40,418 nucleotides of DNA from an archaeon (lineage in GTDB: Archaea; Nanobdellota; Nanobdellia; Pacearchaeales; GW2011-AR1), in contig JABHNB010000002.1 of NCBI GenBank assembly GCA_018694115.1, positions 1 to 40,418 on the forward strand, in the 5' to 3' direction. Shown in pieces: positions 7,531 through 16,516 of this stretch. Position 1 is the stretch's first letter. Each line of letters starts with the position of its first letter. The notes under the pieces are model-generated. The model did no database searches and was not told the origin of the DNA. It was given only the letters and a program-made list of their open reading frames with translations. The position numbers were made by a program, and so were the translations under genes.

Positions 7531-7541
7531 ATTTTATAAAG
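7531..7541 (-). promoter_or_regulatory. TATA box of the signal-peptide surface protein gene
   Basis: CTTTATAAAAT on the minus strand, centred about 25 nt before ATG 7511; decides the start against the longer frame reaching 7559. Confidence 0.6.
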
Positions 7542-7569
7542 ATTTGTGTGTTCAAACATCTATATCTCT

Positions 7570-8067
7570 CTACATCCCACTAACTTGTAGAAATGCCTTA
7601 ACATCCTTAACATAACTTTCAGCTTGACCACCTAATCTATCCTCATATTCATCAGTAGTTGTTCGAATAATATATTTGTCATAAACTCCCCGCATAAATT
7701 TCCAAAATGGCTTTGCTTCCCACTTTTCCTCATAATCTGTCTCAAGATCTGCACCAATACTAATCTTTATCTCACCCTTATTTGTACTCTCCTTCTTACC
7801 ATCCCTCTCAATCTCTGCATCCTTCATACCAAGAACATGCCATTCAACCTTAATCACGTTCCTATAATAGTCAGTCACCTTCTTTTTAGCTTCCCACTTA
7901 ATCTGGATCTCCTTACCAAATGAAGATAACTTCTCAGTATATTCGGACTCAGAAACACTATACCCCTCATCTTTCAACCAATTAAAACAATAATTATACA
8001 ACTCAGAAAAATTCCAATATCCTTTGTGTTTTAACTTTTCCTTAAAAACATTACTTTTTTGTGCCAT
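7570..8067 (-). CDS. Conserved-looking soluble protein of unknown function (165 aa)
   Basis: I cannot name this protein. It is soluble and rich in Trp, Tyr and Lys, with segments such as IQIKWEAKKKVTDYYRNVIKVEWHVLGMKD that suggest long alternating beta-strands, then a C-terminal helix (AESYVKDVKAFL). Nothing suggests secretion or membrane location. A TATA element TATATAAA (8097-8104) predicts a 5-8 nt leader before ATG 8067. Its stop is about 60 bp upstream of the surface-protein start, but the latter has its own promoter. Confidence 0.65.
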   Translation of the reverse strand: MAQKSNVFKEKLKHKGYWNFSELYNYCFNWLKDEGYSVSESEYTEKLSSFGKEIQIKWEAKKKVTDYYRNVIKVEWHVLGMKDAEIERDGKKESTNKGEIKISIGADLETDYEEKWEAKPFWKFMRGVYDKYIIRTTTDEYEDRLGGQAESYVKDVKAFLQVSGM

Positions 8068-8113
8068 CTTCTCTTTTTCATAATAGAATTAATACGTATA
8101 TAAATGTTGCTTC

Positions 8114-8674
8114 TCACCGTTTCTCATAACACGTTTCACATAACCACTGGGCCTCGTCATGGTATAGTAATTCAAACACCCCACACTCTTCACAAATCCC
8201 TTGCTTCCGAGGTACTCTCATTCGAGGACTATGTTTCATCTTAGCCGTCTCCTCACGAATCTTTTGTGTCTCAACAATAGATTCAAACAACCCGGGATCA
8301 ATTCTCAGAATATCTTTTATGGTTAGCATTCCAATCAACTTCTTCTTTTCAACAACCGGAAGTCGCCTAATTTTCTTCTTCTTAATCTTATTTAGAGCCA
8401 CAACAATATCTGCCTCGGGCCTTATCGTAACAACCTTTCTTTTCATTAAATCCTTAGCAAGGATCTTATCCAAATCTTTCTTAGATTTCTTAACTATTGC
8501 CCAAATAATATCTTTCTCGGTAAGGATTCCTTTCAGTTTGTCTCCCTCGGAGATAATCAAGCTTCCAACTCGCTTCTTGACCATCATTTTAGCACACTTC
8601 TTCAGGTCGGTCATAGGACCAGTACTAATAAAATTCCTCGTCATTAAATCCCCAACCTTAACACCTGTTTCCAT
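8114..8674 (-). CDS. CBS-domain pair protein with C-terminal zinc ribbon
   Basis: Two CBS domains occupy about residues 8-62 (VGDLMTRNFIS ... GILTEKDI) and 72-128 (DLMKRKVVTI ... GMLTIKDIL); such pairs bind adenosine nucleotides. A basic linker leads to a zinc ribbon with Cys161/Cys164 and Cys179/Cys182 (CEEC...CETC). CBS-plus-zinc-ribbon proteins are widespread in archaea and thought to be energy- or nucleotide-sensing regulators; the partner here is unknown. A TATA box at 8695-8703 is 25 nt before ATG 8674. It is divergent from the thermosome operon. Confidence 0.88.
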   Translation of the reverse strand: METGVKVGDLMTRNFISTGPMTDLKKCAKMMVKKRVGSLIISEGDKLKGILTEKDIIWAIVKKSKKDLDKILAKDLMKRKVVTIRPEADIVVALNKIKKKKIRRLPVVEKKKLIGMLTIKDILRIDPGLFESIVETQKIREETAKMKHSPRMRVPRKQGICEECGVFELLYHDEAQWLCETCYEKR

Positions 8675-8744
8675 ATCCTGTAAAGGCCCATTTTCTTTAT
8701 ATAATTATGGCACTTTTCCAAAATGACACTCGACCACAACAATT

Positions 8745-8753
8745 CTTATAAAG
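8745..8753 (+). promoter_or_regulatory. TATA box of the thermosome operon
   Basis: CTTATAAAG centred at 8749, 25 nt before ATG 8774, is the only good promoter before the thermosome gene, implying transcription with the 113-aa gene. Confidence 0.6.
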
Positions 8754-8773
8754 AAATATTCGATTAAATTCCC

Positions 8774-9115
8774 ATGGGAGATTATTTTATTGGGAAGACA
8801 TGTCAAGAAGGAGATGAATTCGATAACAGAGTTACACAGGGAGAATTCGGAGAATTCCTAAAACTTGTAGGAAAAGATCCGTGGGATTCACTAAAAATCT
8901 TTAATATCCCAGAATATAACTGCACATTTGTTTATTGTGACCCTAATCAAGAAGAAGGTTGTGGAGCAGATTTTATTGGAACCATCTTAAGAGAAAGAAC
9001 TTCCGAAATGTCTGCAAGATTTGCAGGTTCAATAACAGGAGTAGATGTTCCCGGAGCAATATCAAAATTAGAAGAGCTTTCTGGCATTAAATTTGAGGAA
9101 ATAAAACATGACTGA
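8774..9115 (+). CDS. Unrecognised acidic protein translationally coupled to the thermosome
   Basis: I do not recognise this 113-residue protein. It is acidic and has a Cys cluster (NCTFVYCDPNQEEGCGADF) that could bind metal or form disulphides, then a C-terminal helical region ([21 protein letters not shown]). There is no signal peptide. It is first in a leaderless transcript and its last 8 bp overlap the thermosome start, a sign of translational coupling. Position suggests a role in chaperonin function or its regulation, but that is only inference from context. Confidence 0.65.
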   Translation: MGDYFIGKTCQEGDEFDNRVTQGEFGEFLKLVGKDPWDSLKIFNIPEYNCTFVYCDPNQEEGCGADFIGTILRERTSEMSARFAGSITGVDVPGAISKLEELSGIKFEEIKHD

Positions 9116-10700
9116 GAACACAGTTATATCCGAGGACTCTCAAAGATATCTCGGAAGAGATGCACAAAGAAACAATATTCTTGCAGCAAGAGTCGTGGCT
9201 GAAACAGTAAAAACAACATTAGGTCCAAAGGGAATGGATAAAATGCTTGTTGACCGAGTAGGAAATATTATTGTCACAAACGACGGAGTTACAATTCTTG
9301 ATGAAATGGAAATAGAGCATCCTGCAGCAAAAATGGTTGTAGAAATTGCGAAAACTCAAGAAGAAGAGGTAGGAGATGGAACAACAACTGCAGTAATGCT
9401 TGCAGGAAAACTACTTGAAAATGCAGAAAGACTTCTAGATAAAAAAATCCATCCAACAATAATTACTAAGGGATATCGGTGGGCTGAAGAAAAAGCACAG
9501 CAACTTCTGAAAGAACTTTCAGTAGAAATTGACTCGGAAGAAGAACTTGCAAAGGTTGCACAAACTGCAATGACTGGGAAGGGTGCAGAGTACATGAAAG
9601 AAAAATTCGGCGCAATAGTGGTAGAAGCAATCAAACTTGTCTCAGAAAATGGAAAGGCAAACCTCGACGATATAAAGATAGAAAAGCAAAAAGGACAATC
9701 CATCGAAGATACTGAACTAATCAAGGGAGTAGTCATAGACAAGGAGAGAGTTTCGATGGAAATGCCTCAAAAAGTAGAAAATGCAAAAATCGCACTAATT
9801 GAGGAAGCACTAGAAATTAGGGGACCTGAAACTGAAGCAAAAATTTCCATTTCTTCACCCGAACAACTTCAGGGATTCATTAATCAAGAAGATTCAATTT
9901 TGAAATCGAAAGTTGAAAAAGTAAAACTATCTGGAGCAAATGTTCTAATGTGTCAGAAGGGTATTGATGAAGTAGTCCAATTTTATCTTGCAAAGGCAGG
10001 AATCTATACAATCAGAAGAGTAGCAAAAACAGATATGCAAAAATTAGCAAAAGCAACAGGGGCCAAGATCGTTTCAAAACTTAATGATCTTACAACCGAA
10101 GACCTAGGATTCGCACAGTCAGTAGAAGAAAAGAAAGAGGGGGAAGAAGGAATGACTTACGTTCTAGGATGTAAGAATCCAAAAGCATTAACAATTTTAA
10201 TCAGGGGCGGAACAGATCATGTTATCGATGAAATCGAAAGAGCTCTCCGTGATGCACTTGGAGATGTTGCAGCAACGCTAAAAGATTCAAAAGTTGTAGC
10301 AGGCGGAGGAGCGATTGAAATGGAAGTTTCAAGGAGATTGAGAGAGTTTGCACAGACGCTAAAAGGTCGAGAAAGACTCGCAGTAGAAGAATTTGCAGAA
10401 ACATTAGAATTTATCCCAACAACTCTTGCAGAAAATGCTGGAATGGACCCAATTGACGTTCTAACTGAGCTAAAGGCAAGTCATGACGCAAATAATAGAA
10501 ATACTGGACTAAATCTTTTCACAGGAAAGGTAGAAGATACTCTAATGAAAGGAATTCTAGAACCACTAAAGGTAAAAACCCAAGCAATTGCATCCGCAAC
10601 AGAAGTAGCCATAATGATTCTAAGAATCGATGATGTTGTAGCAGCAAAAAAGACAAAGGGAAATTCTGCAACTCCTAGCGCAATGCATGGTTTCGATTAA
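9108..10700 (+). CDS. Thermosome subunit (group II chaperonin)
   Basis: The thermosome is the archaeal cytosolic double-ring ATP-dependent folding chamber. The 530-residue protein has the group II hallmarks: [11 protein letters not shown] at about 37-47, NDG with Asp59-Gly60 in the ATP site, the GDGTTT phosphate-binding motif at 89-94, and the late [15 protein letters not shown] segment of the equatorial domain. Only one subunit gene is in the window. The C-terminus ends in AMHGFD and lacks the Gly-Gly-Met tail of many thermosomes. The start overlaps the preceding 113-aa gene by 8 bp. Confidence 0.97.
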   Translation: MTENTVISEDSQRYLGRDAQRNNILAARVVAETVKTTLGPKGMDKMLVDRVGNIIVTNDGVTILDEMEIEHPAAKMVVEIAKTQEEEVGDGTTTAVMLAGKLLENAERLLDKKIHPTIITKGYRWAEEKAQQLLKELSVEIDSEEELAKVAQTAMTGKGAEYMKEKFGAIVVEAIKLVSENGKANLDDIKIEKQKGQSIEDTELIKGVVIDKERVSMEMPQKVENAKIALIEEALEIRGPETEAKISISSPEQLQGFINQEDSILKSKVEKVKLSGANVLMCQKGIDEVVQFYLAKAGIYTIRRVAKTDMQKLAKATGAKIVSKLNDLTTEDLGFAQSVEEKKEGEEGMTYVLGCKNPKALTILIRGGTDHVIDEIERALRDALGDVAATLKDSKVVAGGGAIEMEVSRRLREFAQTLKGRERLAVEEFAETLEFIPTTLAENAGMDPIDVLTELKASHDANNRNTGLNLFTGKVEDTLMKGILEPLKVKTQAIASATEVAIMILRIDDVVAAKKTKGNSATPSAMHGFD

Positions 10701-10703
10701 AAA

Positions 10704-10943
10704 CTATTTTTTATCCGCCAATTTATCACCTAAATCTCTTCTCAATCCAAGTTCACTCGGCCTACTAGTAGCATAACCCTTAGGATATTCCTTATTAACA
10801 ACTTCAACCCTAGGCACGGGTTTCTCAACCTCTTCAAACATACAATGATTAAACGCATAATAAAAACCAATCATTGCAGCAATCCCAATAACATAATTAA
10901 TTACAGGCTTAATTGCGGATCGCACCTTGGCATTCATAACCAT
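10704..10943 (-). CDS. Small single-TM membrane protein (79 aa)
   Basis: The protein has one hydrophobic segment at about residues 14-31 (VINYVIGIAAMIGFYYAF) after a short basic N-terminus, then a charged tail (RPSELGLRRDLGDKLADKK), giving an N-in or C-in single-pass protein. I do not recognise the family. A TATA box (CTTATAAGG on the minus strand, 10964-10972) is 25 nt from ATG 10943, favouring the first of two Met codons. It converges on the thermosome gene with 3 bp between them. Confidence 0.55.
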   Translation of the reverse strand: MVMNAKVRSAIKPVINYVIGIAAMIGFYYAFNHCMFEEVEKPVPRVEVVNKEYPKGYATSRPSELGLRRDLGDKLADKK

Positions 10944-11004
10944 GCGCTTAGACGATTAATTGACCTTATAAGAACTTATATTCTAAAGAACATAAATAAT
11001 AAAA

Positions 11005-11076
11005 TGCGCGGGCGGGGACTCGAACCCCGGTCCCATCGTTGGCAACGACAGATTCTAACCACTAAACTACCCACGC
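11005..11076 (-). tRNA. tRNA-Gly (GCC)
   Basis: A 72-nt cloverleaf with acceptor GCGTGGG/CCCGCGC (one G-U), D arm GTTT/GAAT, anticodon stem TGTCG/CGATG with loop TTGCCAA (anticodon GCC), a perfect T arm CGGGG-TTCGAGT-CCCCG, and discriminator A. There is no intron and no encoded CCA. A T-rich stretch follows the 3' end. A TATA-like run at about 11108-11119 would give a leader of roughly 12 nt for RNase P. Confidence 0.96.
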
Positions 11077-11135
11077 ATTTTGAAACATGTAATTCTTACA
11101 TAGAGTTGATTTAAAAAAGTTTTGAGTCTGTTTTT

Positions 11136-13064
11136 CTACCCTGCAATAGCAAATGCAGGTAAATATTCCTTTCCAGCGATTCTTTCCCTAAGATTAATCA
11201 ATGCATTCAATGCAGCACCTTCCCTAAAAGAATCATGAAGTTTATGATATTTCTTCTCTGCAGATCGAACAACCTTCTCTGCAATTCCAGCCATCTTTAT
11301 CTTAGCTCGATCAATAGCCTCTTGTCCCTTATCCTTACAATTATCATATATTTTTCCAGCCTTTCCAACTAATTGGGAATACAAAGATTCTACCTTCGGA
11401 GCATATGCATCCGCATCAAGAGCCGCCGTTGTTACATCCTTAAAATGTTGATGCCTAACTACTTGCGCTGCAGCCTCGGGAAACTGGTCTCGATGATTTC
11501 GAATTACCCAAGAAAGATATTCCATAGACTTAGAATTAGCAGCCCCATCCCCACCAAGCCATTTAGGAGCAAGGCATTTCATAAATCTGCCCATCGTAGC
11601 AAGCTTCTCAAGACTAAATCCAGATTTCCCAACGTGAGGATTGGGGGTTATCAAATCATGATTATTCTTACATCTCTGATAATAATTTCCCTCATCAAGA
11701 AAAAGTCTTCCAAGAAGATCCTTATATCCATTTACAATTTCTGCTTCATCCATCTCCCCATTTGGGATAAAATCTAAATAAAAATTATGAGTATTTGTTC
11801 CATCCGTCTCTTCTTTAACCTTTAACCTTCCCTCTCTCCTCAATCTCTCATATAATGCAGTTCCAACACCATCGCTTCCCTCACCAATTGCCACCAATCC
11901 CACCATCGGATCAGGAATACCTGCATCCTCAATAAGTTCATACATCTGATTAAAAATTGTTTTCTTTTCACCATCAACACCCAACATAAATCCTGCAGTA
12001 ATTCCCATTCCAGATTTTTTTATAACCTTACAAGCCTCAAGTGGATCCATCTTAGTATTCTGGCCCTTATTCATAGCAGAAGCAACATCAGGATCAGGAG
12101 TCTCAATACCTAAGAAAACAGAATTACATCCAGATTCAACCATCGCTTCCCTCAAATCCTTGTTCCCCGGCCACGCAAGGTTCATACTAGCCTCAGTAAA
12201 CCAATTAAAAGGATAACCATGCTCCTTTTGCCACTTAATCAACTCAGGAAGAAATTCCATGGCATTTCGTTTATTTCCAATAAAATTGTCATCCACAATA
12301 AAAAGTTCCCCCCTAAATCCCGCGTCATAAATTGCTTGCACTTCTCCGACCATCTGATCCGGAGTCTTTGTTCTAGGAGTGTGGCCATATAAAACCGGAA
12401 TGTCACAAAATTCACAATGGTGGGGACATCCCCGAGAATATTGTATTCCAATAGAAAAATATTTTGACATGTCAACTAAATCCCAACGAGGAATCGGGAT
12501 CCCCTCAATAGATGGCTTTAGCTCCTTAGTAAGATCAACATTAATCCTATCTAAACACTCTCCTTCAGTATAAATTCTATTTGCAGTACCAGTCATCAAA
12601 TCGTCAAGAAAAGGCCCCAAAGTTATCTCTGCTTCTCCCGAAACAATATAATCAACTCCCGGAACCCTCTTCGAAAATGAGGTGGGTAGTGGGCCTCCTG
12701 CGAGTATTGCAGGACCATTCTCCATTCCAGAAACCATGTCAATAACCTGTTGATGAGATCTTTGTTGGGGAACCATTGCAGATGTAACAACCAAATCTAC
12801 TCCCTTCAATTTGTCAGGACTTAAGGACTCAACATTCATATCAACGATCTGCTCAAAATCAAATCTGTCTGAGTAAGGACTATCAGACATCATCTTAAGA
12901 ACAAGGGGTAGCCCATTTGGAGGCATTGTTGCCTTCTTTCCCATAACTGCCAAAGGCTTTTTCATGTTCCAAAAGCCCAACTTAAACTCCGGGTATACTC
13001 CAAGAACTTTCAATTTCTTTCCTGAAGAAATCTTCTCTTGCAAGGTTTCTCGACGATTATTCAT
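11136..13064 (-). CDS. B12-binding-type radical SAM protein (DUF4070-like)
   Basis: The 642-residue protein has an N-terminal B12-binding-like Rossmann domain (about 18-165), then a radical SAM domain with the 4Fe-4S motif Cys213-x3-Cys217-x2-Cys220 (CPHHCEFC) and downstream TIM-barrel features (FIVDDNFIGNKR). A C-terminal region of the DUF4070 type contains NGEMDEAEIVNGYKDL. Families of this build do radical methylations or rearrangements; the substrate is unknown. The N-terminal domain lacks an obvious DxHxxG motif, so it may not bind cobalamin. TATATATT at 13083-13091 is 24 nt before ATG 13064, preferred over ATG 13076. Confidence 0.88.
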   Translation of the reverse strand: MNNRRETLQEKISSGKKLKVLGVYPEFKLGFWNMKKPLAVMGKKATMPPNGLPLVLKMMSDSPYSDRFDFEQIVDMNVESLSPDKLKGVDLVVTSAMVPQQRSHQQVIDMVSGMENGPAILAGGPLPTSFSKRVPGVDYIVSGEAEITLGPFLDDLMTGTANRIYTEGECLDRINVDLTKELKPSIEGIPIPRWDLVDMSKYFSIGIQYSRGCPHHCEFCDIPVLYGHTPRTKTPDQMVGEVQAIYDAGFRGELFIVDDNFIGNKRNAMEFLPELIKWQKEHGYPFNWFTEASMNLAWPGNKDLREAMVESGCNSVFLGIETPDPDVASAMNKGQNTKMDPLEACKVIKKSGMGITAGFMLGVDGEKKTIFNQMYELIEDAGIPDPMVGLVAIGEGSDGVGTALYERLRREGRLKVKEETDGTNTHNFYLDFIPNGEMDEAEIVNGYKDLLGRLFLDEGNYYQRCKNNHDLITPNPHVGKSGFSLEKLATMGRFMKCLAPKWLGGDGAANSKSMEYLSWVIRNHRDQFPEAAAQVVRHQHFKDVTTAALDADAYAPKVESLYSQLVGKAGKIYDNCKDKGQEAIDRAKIKMAGIAEKVVRSAEKKYHKLHDSFREGAALNALINLRERIAGKEYLPAFAIAG

Positions 13065-13082
13065 GAAAAATAACAAAAAAGG

Positions 13083-13091
13083 AAATATATA
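13083..13091 (-). promoter_or_regulatory. TATA box of the radical SAM gene
   Basis: TTATATATT on the minus strand, about 24 nt before ATG 13064 and only 12 nt before ATG 13076, so the downstream Met is the better start. Confidence 0.55.
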
Positions 13092-13115
13092 ACATTATCT
13101 ATACTCGAGAAGGAC

Positions 13116-13529
13116 CTATTTTGAGGGTCTTTTATCTCTCATCAGCTCAGCCATATAAACTTTTTCGGGAAGTTCAACACGACTATTGCGACCCACCAAA
13201 AAAACCCTGTAATTCCAGATCCCATCTCTTCGTTTATTTTGTCTAATAAATTCATTAGTGGCTTCATTAAAAACTGCCCTCAATCCTCCCCTAGCCTTAA
13301 CCTCAACGTCTTCCTCCCCATACCCTGCCCAAAGAGAATAAACACGGACACAGAATATTGGATTTCCCTCATCAAGACTATCAAGAATTTTTTCATAATC
13401 AGAGAATTTTAATTGTGATTTCGCGATAAATGCCTCTTGATCTCCCAAAACTATTTTCTTCAGATCAGGATACTTACAATTCTTTTCTTTCTCGTCCTCT
13501 TTCCTCAAAAGCCCCCAATCATCCACCAT
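13116..13529 (-). CDS. Unrecognised soluble protein (137 aa)
   Basis: I do not recognise this protein. It is soluble and mixed in charge, with a central segment of likely beta-strands (GNPIFCVRVYSLWAGYG) and a C-terminal part with RDGIWNYRVFLVGRNSR. No catalytic motif is apparent. A TATA box (TATATAAAC read on the plus strand, 13551-13559) is 26 nt before ATG 13529, so the gene is probably a single leaderless unit. Confidence 0.6.
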   Translation of the reverse strand: MVDDWGLLRKEDEKEKNCKYPDLKKIVLGDQEAFIAKSQLKFSDYEKILDSLDEGNPIFCVRVYSLWAGYGEEDVEVKARGGLRAVFNEATNEFIRQNKRRDGIWNYRVFLVGRNSRVELPEKVYMAELMRDKRPSK

Positions 13530-13560
13530 ATTGTGATTAAGTAATCCAGATATATAAACA

Positions 13561-13941
13561 CTATGCCGCTAGACTTTCACAAGCTTCTCCATCCTTATCC
13601 CCATCAAGTCGGTGCACATCATTTCCAACTCCGCCACACGCATCAAACACTATCTGAGCATCTTCAATACTAGCAAAATCTCCACAATTATATGCATCAG
13701 AGCTACAAACATACCCTGGAACGCTTCTTCCCGAATCATTTTGATTAGTCACTAAATCCCCCTCACCATTCCCATCATCCATATAAACAGTATCTCCCCC
13801 ATCATCACTCCCCCCATAAAAGAAATATCCAATAATCCCCATCAAAATAAAAACAATACAAACCAACATCACCGAAGCTAAAATGATAAACCAAATAGGA
13901 TGTTCATCAAACTGCTCACCAACCCAATCATCACCACTCAT
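13561..13941 (-). CDS. Membrane-anchored protein with Excalibur-type Ca-binding domain
   Basis: The 126-residue protein has a short N-terminus, one TM helix at about residues 17-40 (WFIILASVMLVCIVFILMGIIGYFF), a Gly/Asp-rich linker, and a C-terminal Excalibur-like module: YNCGDFAS, then a Cys-containing stretch, ending DGDKDGEACE, the DxDxDGxxCE signature of extracellular calcium-binding modules. Four Cys suggest two disulphides outside the cell. Excalibur modules are mainly bacterial, so transfer is possible. ATG 13941 is chosen because TTTTTATAGT (13961-13970) is 25 nt upstream; the longer frame begins at TTG. Confidence 0.72.
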   Translation of the reverse strand: MSGDDWVGEQFDEHPIWFIILASVMLVCIVFILMGIIGYFFYGGSDDGGDTVYMDDGNGEGDLVTNQNDSGRSVPGYVCSSDAYNCGDFASIEDAQIVFDACGGVGNDVHRLDGDKDGEACESLAA

Positions 13942-13960
13942 AGATATAACACTCAAAAGA

Positions 13961-13970
13961 ACTATAAAAA
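13961..13970 (-). promoter_or_regulatory. TATA box of the Excalibur protein gene
   Basis: TTTTTATAGT on the minus strand, centred 25 nt upstream of ATG 13941; supports this ATG against the TTG 15 nt further upstream. Confidence 0.5.
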
Positions 13971-13972
13971 TA

Positions 13973-14182
13973 TTACCACTGACAGATCAATCCCAATCTG
14001 AACAAGGCACTTCCAACCCACAACACCAAAACTAAGTAAAGTAAAGTCCACCAACCACTCATTGGCAAAACCTTATGGAATTTCTTTTTCTTCCACCATT
14101 TCTTTCCAAATACCGCTACAAAGTTAGCTCCCAAAGCATCAAGCAAAAATAAAAACCATATCACTCCCTCAACTGTCACCAT
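13973..14182 (-). CDS. Small two-helix membrane protein (69 aa)
   Basis: Two hydrophobic segments (about residues 6-24 and 44-64) flank a strongly basic loop (KKWWKKKKFHK), which should lie in the cytoplasm by the positive-inside rule. I do not recognise the family. A TATA element TATTTAAAG read on the plus strand (14204-14212) is 26 nt before ATG 14182. The downstream Excalibur gene has its own promoter overlapping this gene's 3' end region. Confidence 0.55.
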   Translation of the reverse strand: MVTVEGVIWFLFLLDALGANFVAVFGKKWWKKKKFHKVLPMSGWWTLLYLVLVLWVGSALFRLGLICQW

Positions 14183-14220
14183 ATTATATCTAAGTGAAAG
14201 GATTATTTAAAGGTTGTCAA

Positions 14221-16446
14221 TCACCACTCCAAAAATCCAATTCTATCCAAGTCATCCAGTCCATTCATCTGCAATCGAGTGTTTGAAAAAGTATAAAGAA
14301 CATCGTCAATATACAAACTCCTTTTGATATCTGAATTTCCTCTGAAATAATATCCAGACTTCTCGTAAACAGATTCATCGTCGTAATGGCTGATTTTCCC
14401 ACTTAGATCAAATCCGCCTTCAAGAGTGAGATCATAAACATAAGCTCCTTGGAAAACAAATTCTCCATATTGATTGTCTTTACTCTTCTCTCCCTTAATC
14501 TCCGCTAAGGTAATTGGTAAGACTAACAAATCCTTCTCTCTATCAAATAAGAATGCCTTATGATCATGAAGTGCTGGGCTGTCAGTTCCTCTATCCCCAA
14601 TAACAACCTTGTGCATCTCGACAGGATTCTCGACGTCACTGACATCAAAGATCGCCATCTTCACTCCCTGATACCAAGCAAAGTCCAAATTCCGACTATC
14701 TTTAAGGTCCTCATCGGCCTCGACAGTATCCTTTCCAATTCCAATAATATGATTCTCATCATAAGGATGCAAATAATCCGAGTATCCCGGAATCTTTAAT
14801 TTACCAAGAATCTCTGGATTCTCCGGACTAGACAAATCAATAACAAACAAAGGATCAACCTTCTTGAATGTCACAACATAACCTCGCCCACCCATAAACC
14901 TCACAGAATAAATTTTCTCCCCCGGTGCCATATCTTCCAATTCACCCACAACTTCTAAATCTTCATCCAAAACATAAACATTATTTCTAGAATCTCCAAT
15001 TTCGGAATCTCTTGAAGTTGTCGCAATCCTAAAATTGCCTTCATGTTCATCCATCGAGAACTGATTCAGAATATGTCCTCGAACTTCTCCGATTCCATCA
15101 AATTCAATCTCCCCATCATCCAAATTAAACTTTGTAATGATAGTTTTCTCTTCGTAATCTTCTTCCGGTCCAGCAAAGGAACTATATCCTCCCCATTTTG
15201 TCTGAGCAATATACATATTTTCTAAAGAAGCATAGATATTCTGTCCACTTCCTACAACAACTTCCTTCTCAACATCAGCATCCTCATCAGTCATAGAAAT
15301 CGAAGCAATCGTTATAAAATTATTAGCCTTCAGGGGTGCAACATACCCAATGTCTGTACAGGCTGCAATCGGTTCGAATTCTTCTTCATCAGCCAAAAGC
15401 TCTTCACCCTCACGATACTGGGGAACAAGCTCTAAACAATCTGAATTACCTCCAGAGTAATCCGGATAAGAGTTTATAACAAAATATGTATCCGCACCAA
15501 TCTTTCTAGAACTAATATAATTTCCTTCAAAATCAACAGCCCTCAAAAGTTCAGGATTTTCCCTATCTGAAATATCATATAGCCTTACTGAGAATGCATA
15601 TATCGCAGGATAGTGCCTGTAGAGTGAACCAACTTCTCCGCCATCAAACAGAGAATTATATCCCATTCCACCAAAGACCATCAATCTATCTTCTTCAATA
15701 AATAATCCCCTCGCATCAAACTTGTCTAAGTTTATTGTCGAGAGAATCTCCGCTTCGTCCGAAGGATAAGCCTTCATTATAATCAATTTACCTTCAGCAA
15801 CAGCATAAATGAATTCGCCATCTGTCTTAATAATATCTGCCTCATCAACACCCGCTACCTGAATATTTGTATCCGAATAGTCTGCTGATTTGCTTGAACC
15901 TGCCGCAGAAGGACTACCAATACTACTAATCGTCTCCATAACCGCACCATCACGTCCAAAATAACGATTATCACTCTTCACTTTTTCAAATGCATCCAGC
16001 AACTCTTGATCCGAACCAAACCTATGAAATCCTTCTTCATAAACAATAGTTTGATCAGAAGGTAAAAATAAAACTGCCCCAAGAAGAATAAGTATTACCG
16101 CAGCAACTGGAAGAATACCCCTTAACAGATTAGCACTTGGCTTACTCTTCTTTGGGGAGATAATAATATGCTTCTTAGCAAGTTTGTACATCTTAATTTT
16201 CTTACCTTTAACACTCCAGAAAAAATTCTTAACCTTCTCAACAAGCCCTGCACTGATTAATTTCTTAAGATTATATTCAACAGTATTAATCGGGACGCTC
16301 AAAGCCTGAGCAATATCATTCTCACTCGCTTCTTTTTCATCAGCCAAAAAGTCCAAGATCTTTTTACAAGTCTTATTCTGAAGAACTCCTGCAAGATGCT
16401 TCGATCTATCATCATCAAGATCCATCAGTATGAACTTATCTGCCAT
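14221..16446 (-). CDS. Membrane-anchored winged-HTH / extracellular beta-propeller protein
   Basis: The 741-residue protein begins with a winged helix domain of the ArsR/MarR kind (about 20-90: KKILDFLADEKEASENDIAQ, then VPINTVEYNLKKL as recognition helix). A basic stretch and one TM helix (about 108-128) follow. The remaining ~600 residues are a secreted beta-propeller domain (Beta_propel type), with DEADIIKTDGEFIYAV near its start and repeated DxS/PE-L blades (LYDISDRENPELL, VIDLSSPENPEIL, IFDVSDVENPVEM). The arrangement suggests a one-component transmembrane regulator in which an outside sensor controls a cytoplasmic DNA-binding domain. TTTATAAA (16468-16475) precedes ATG 16446 by 25-26 nt. 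Confidence 0.88.
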   Translation of the reverse strand: MADKFILMDLDDDRSKHLAGVLQNKTCKKILDFLADEKEASENDIAQALSVPINTVEYNLKKLISAGLVEKVKNFFWSVKGKKIKMYKLAKKHIIISPKKSKPSANLLRGILPVAAVILILLGAVLFLPSDQTIVYEEGFHRFGSDQELLDAFEKVKSDNRYFGRDGAVMETISSIGSPSAAGSSKSADYSDTNIQVAGVDEADIIKTDGEFIYAVAEGKLIIMKAYPSDEAEILSTINLDKFDARGLFIEEDRLMVFGGMGYNSLFDGGEVGSLYRHYPAIYAFSVRLYDISDRENPELLRAVDFEGNYISSRKIGADTYFVINSYPDYSGGNSDCLELVPQYREGEELLADEEEFEPIAACTDIGYVAPLKANNFITIASISMTDEDADVEKEVVVGSGQNIYASLENMYIAQTKWGGYSSFAGPEEDYEEKTIITKFNLDDGEIEFDGIGEVRGHILNQFSMDEHEGNFRIATTSRDSEIGDSRNNVYVLDEDLEVVGELEDMAPGEKIYSVRFMGGRGYVVTFKKVDPLFVIDLSSPENPEILGKLKIPGYSDYLHPYDENHIIGIGKDTVEADEDLKDSRNLDFAWYQGVKMAIFDVSDVENPVEMHKVVIGDRGTDSPALHDHKAFLFDREKDLLVLPITLAEIKGEKSKDNQYGEFVFQGAYVYDLTLEGGFDLSGKISHYDDESVYEKSGYYFRGNSDIKRSLYIDDVLYTFSNTRLQMNGLDDLDRIGFLEW

Positions 16447-16516
16447 GTAATACTAATAAAAAAGATATTTATAAAGAGTTTCATGGCTTCGAAAACGTTT
16501 GAAGCTATTGGAGAAA

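Noticed and set aside
10845-11114. Plus-strand 89-aa frame
   Set aside because: It runs through tRNA-Gly and antisense to a small membrane gene; no independent support.
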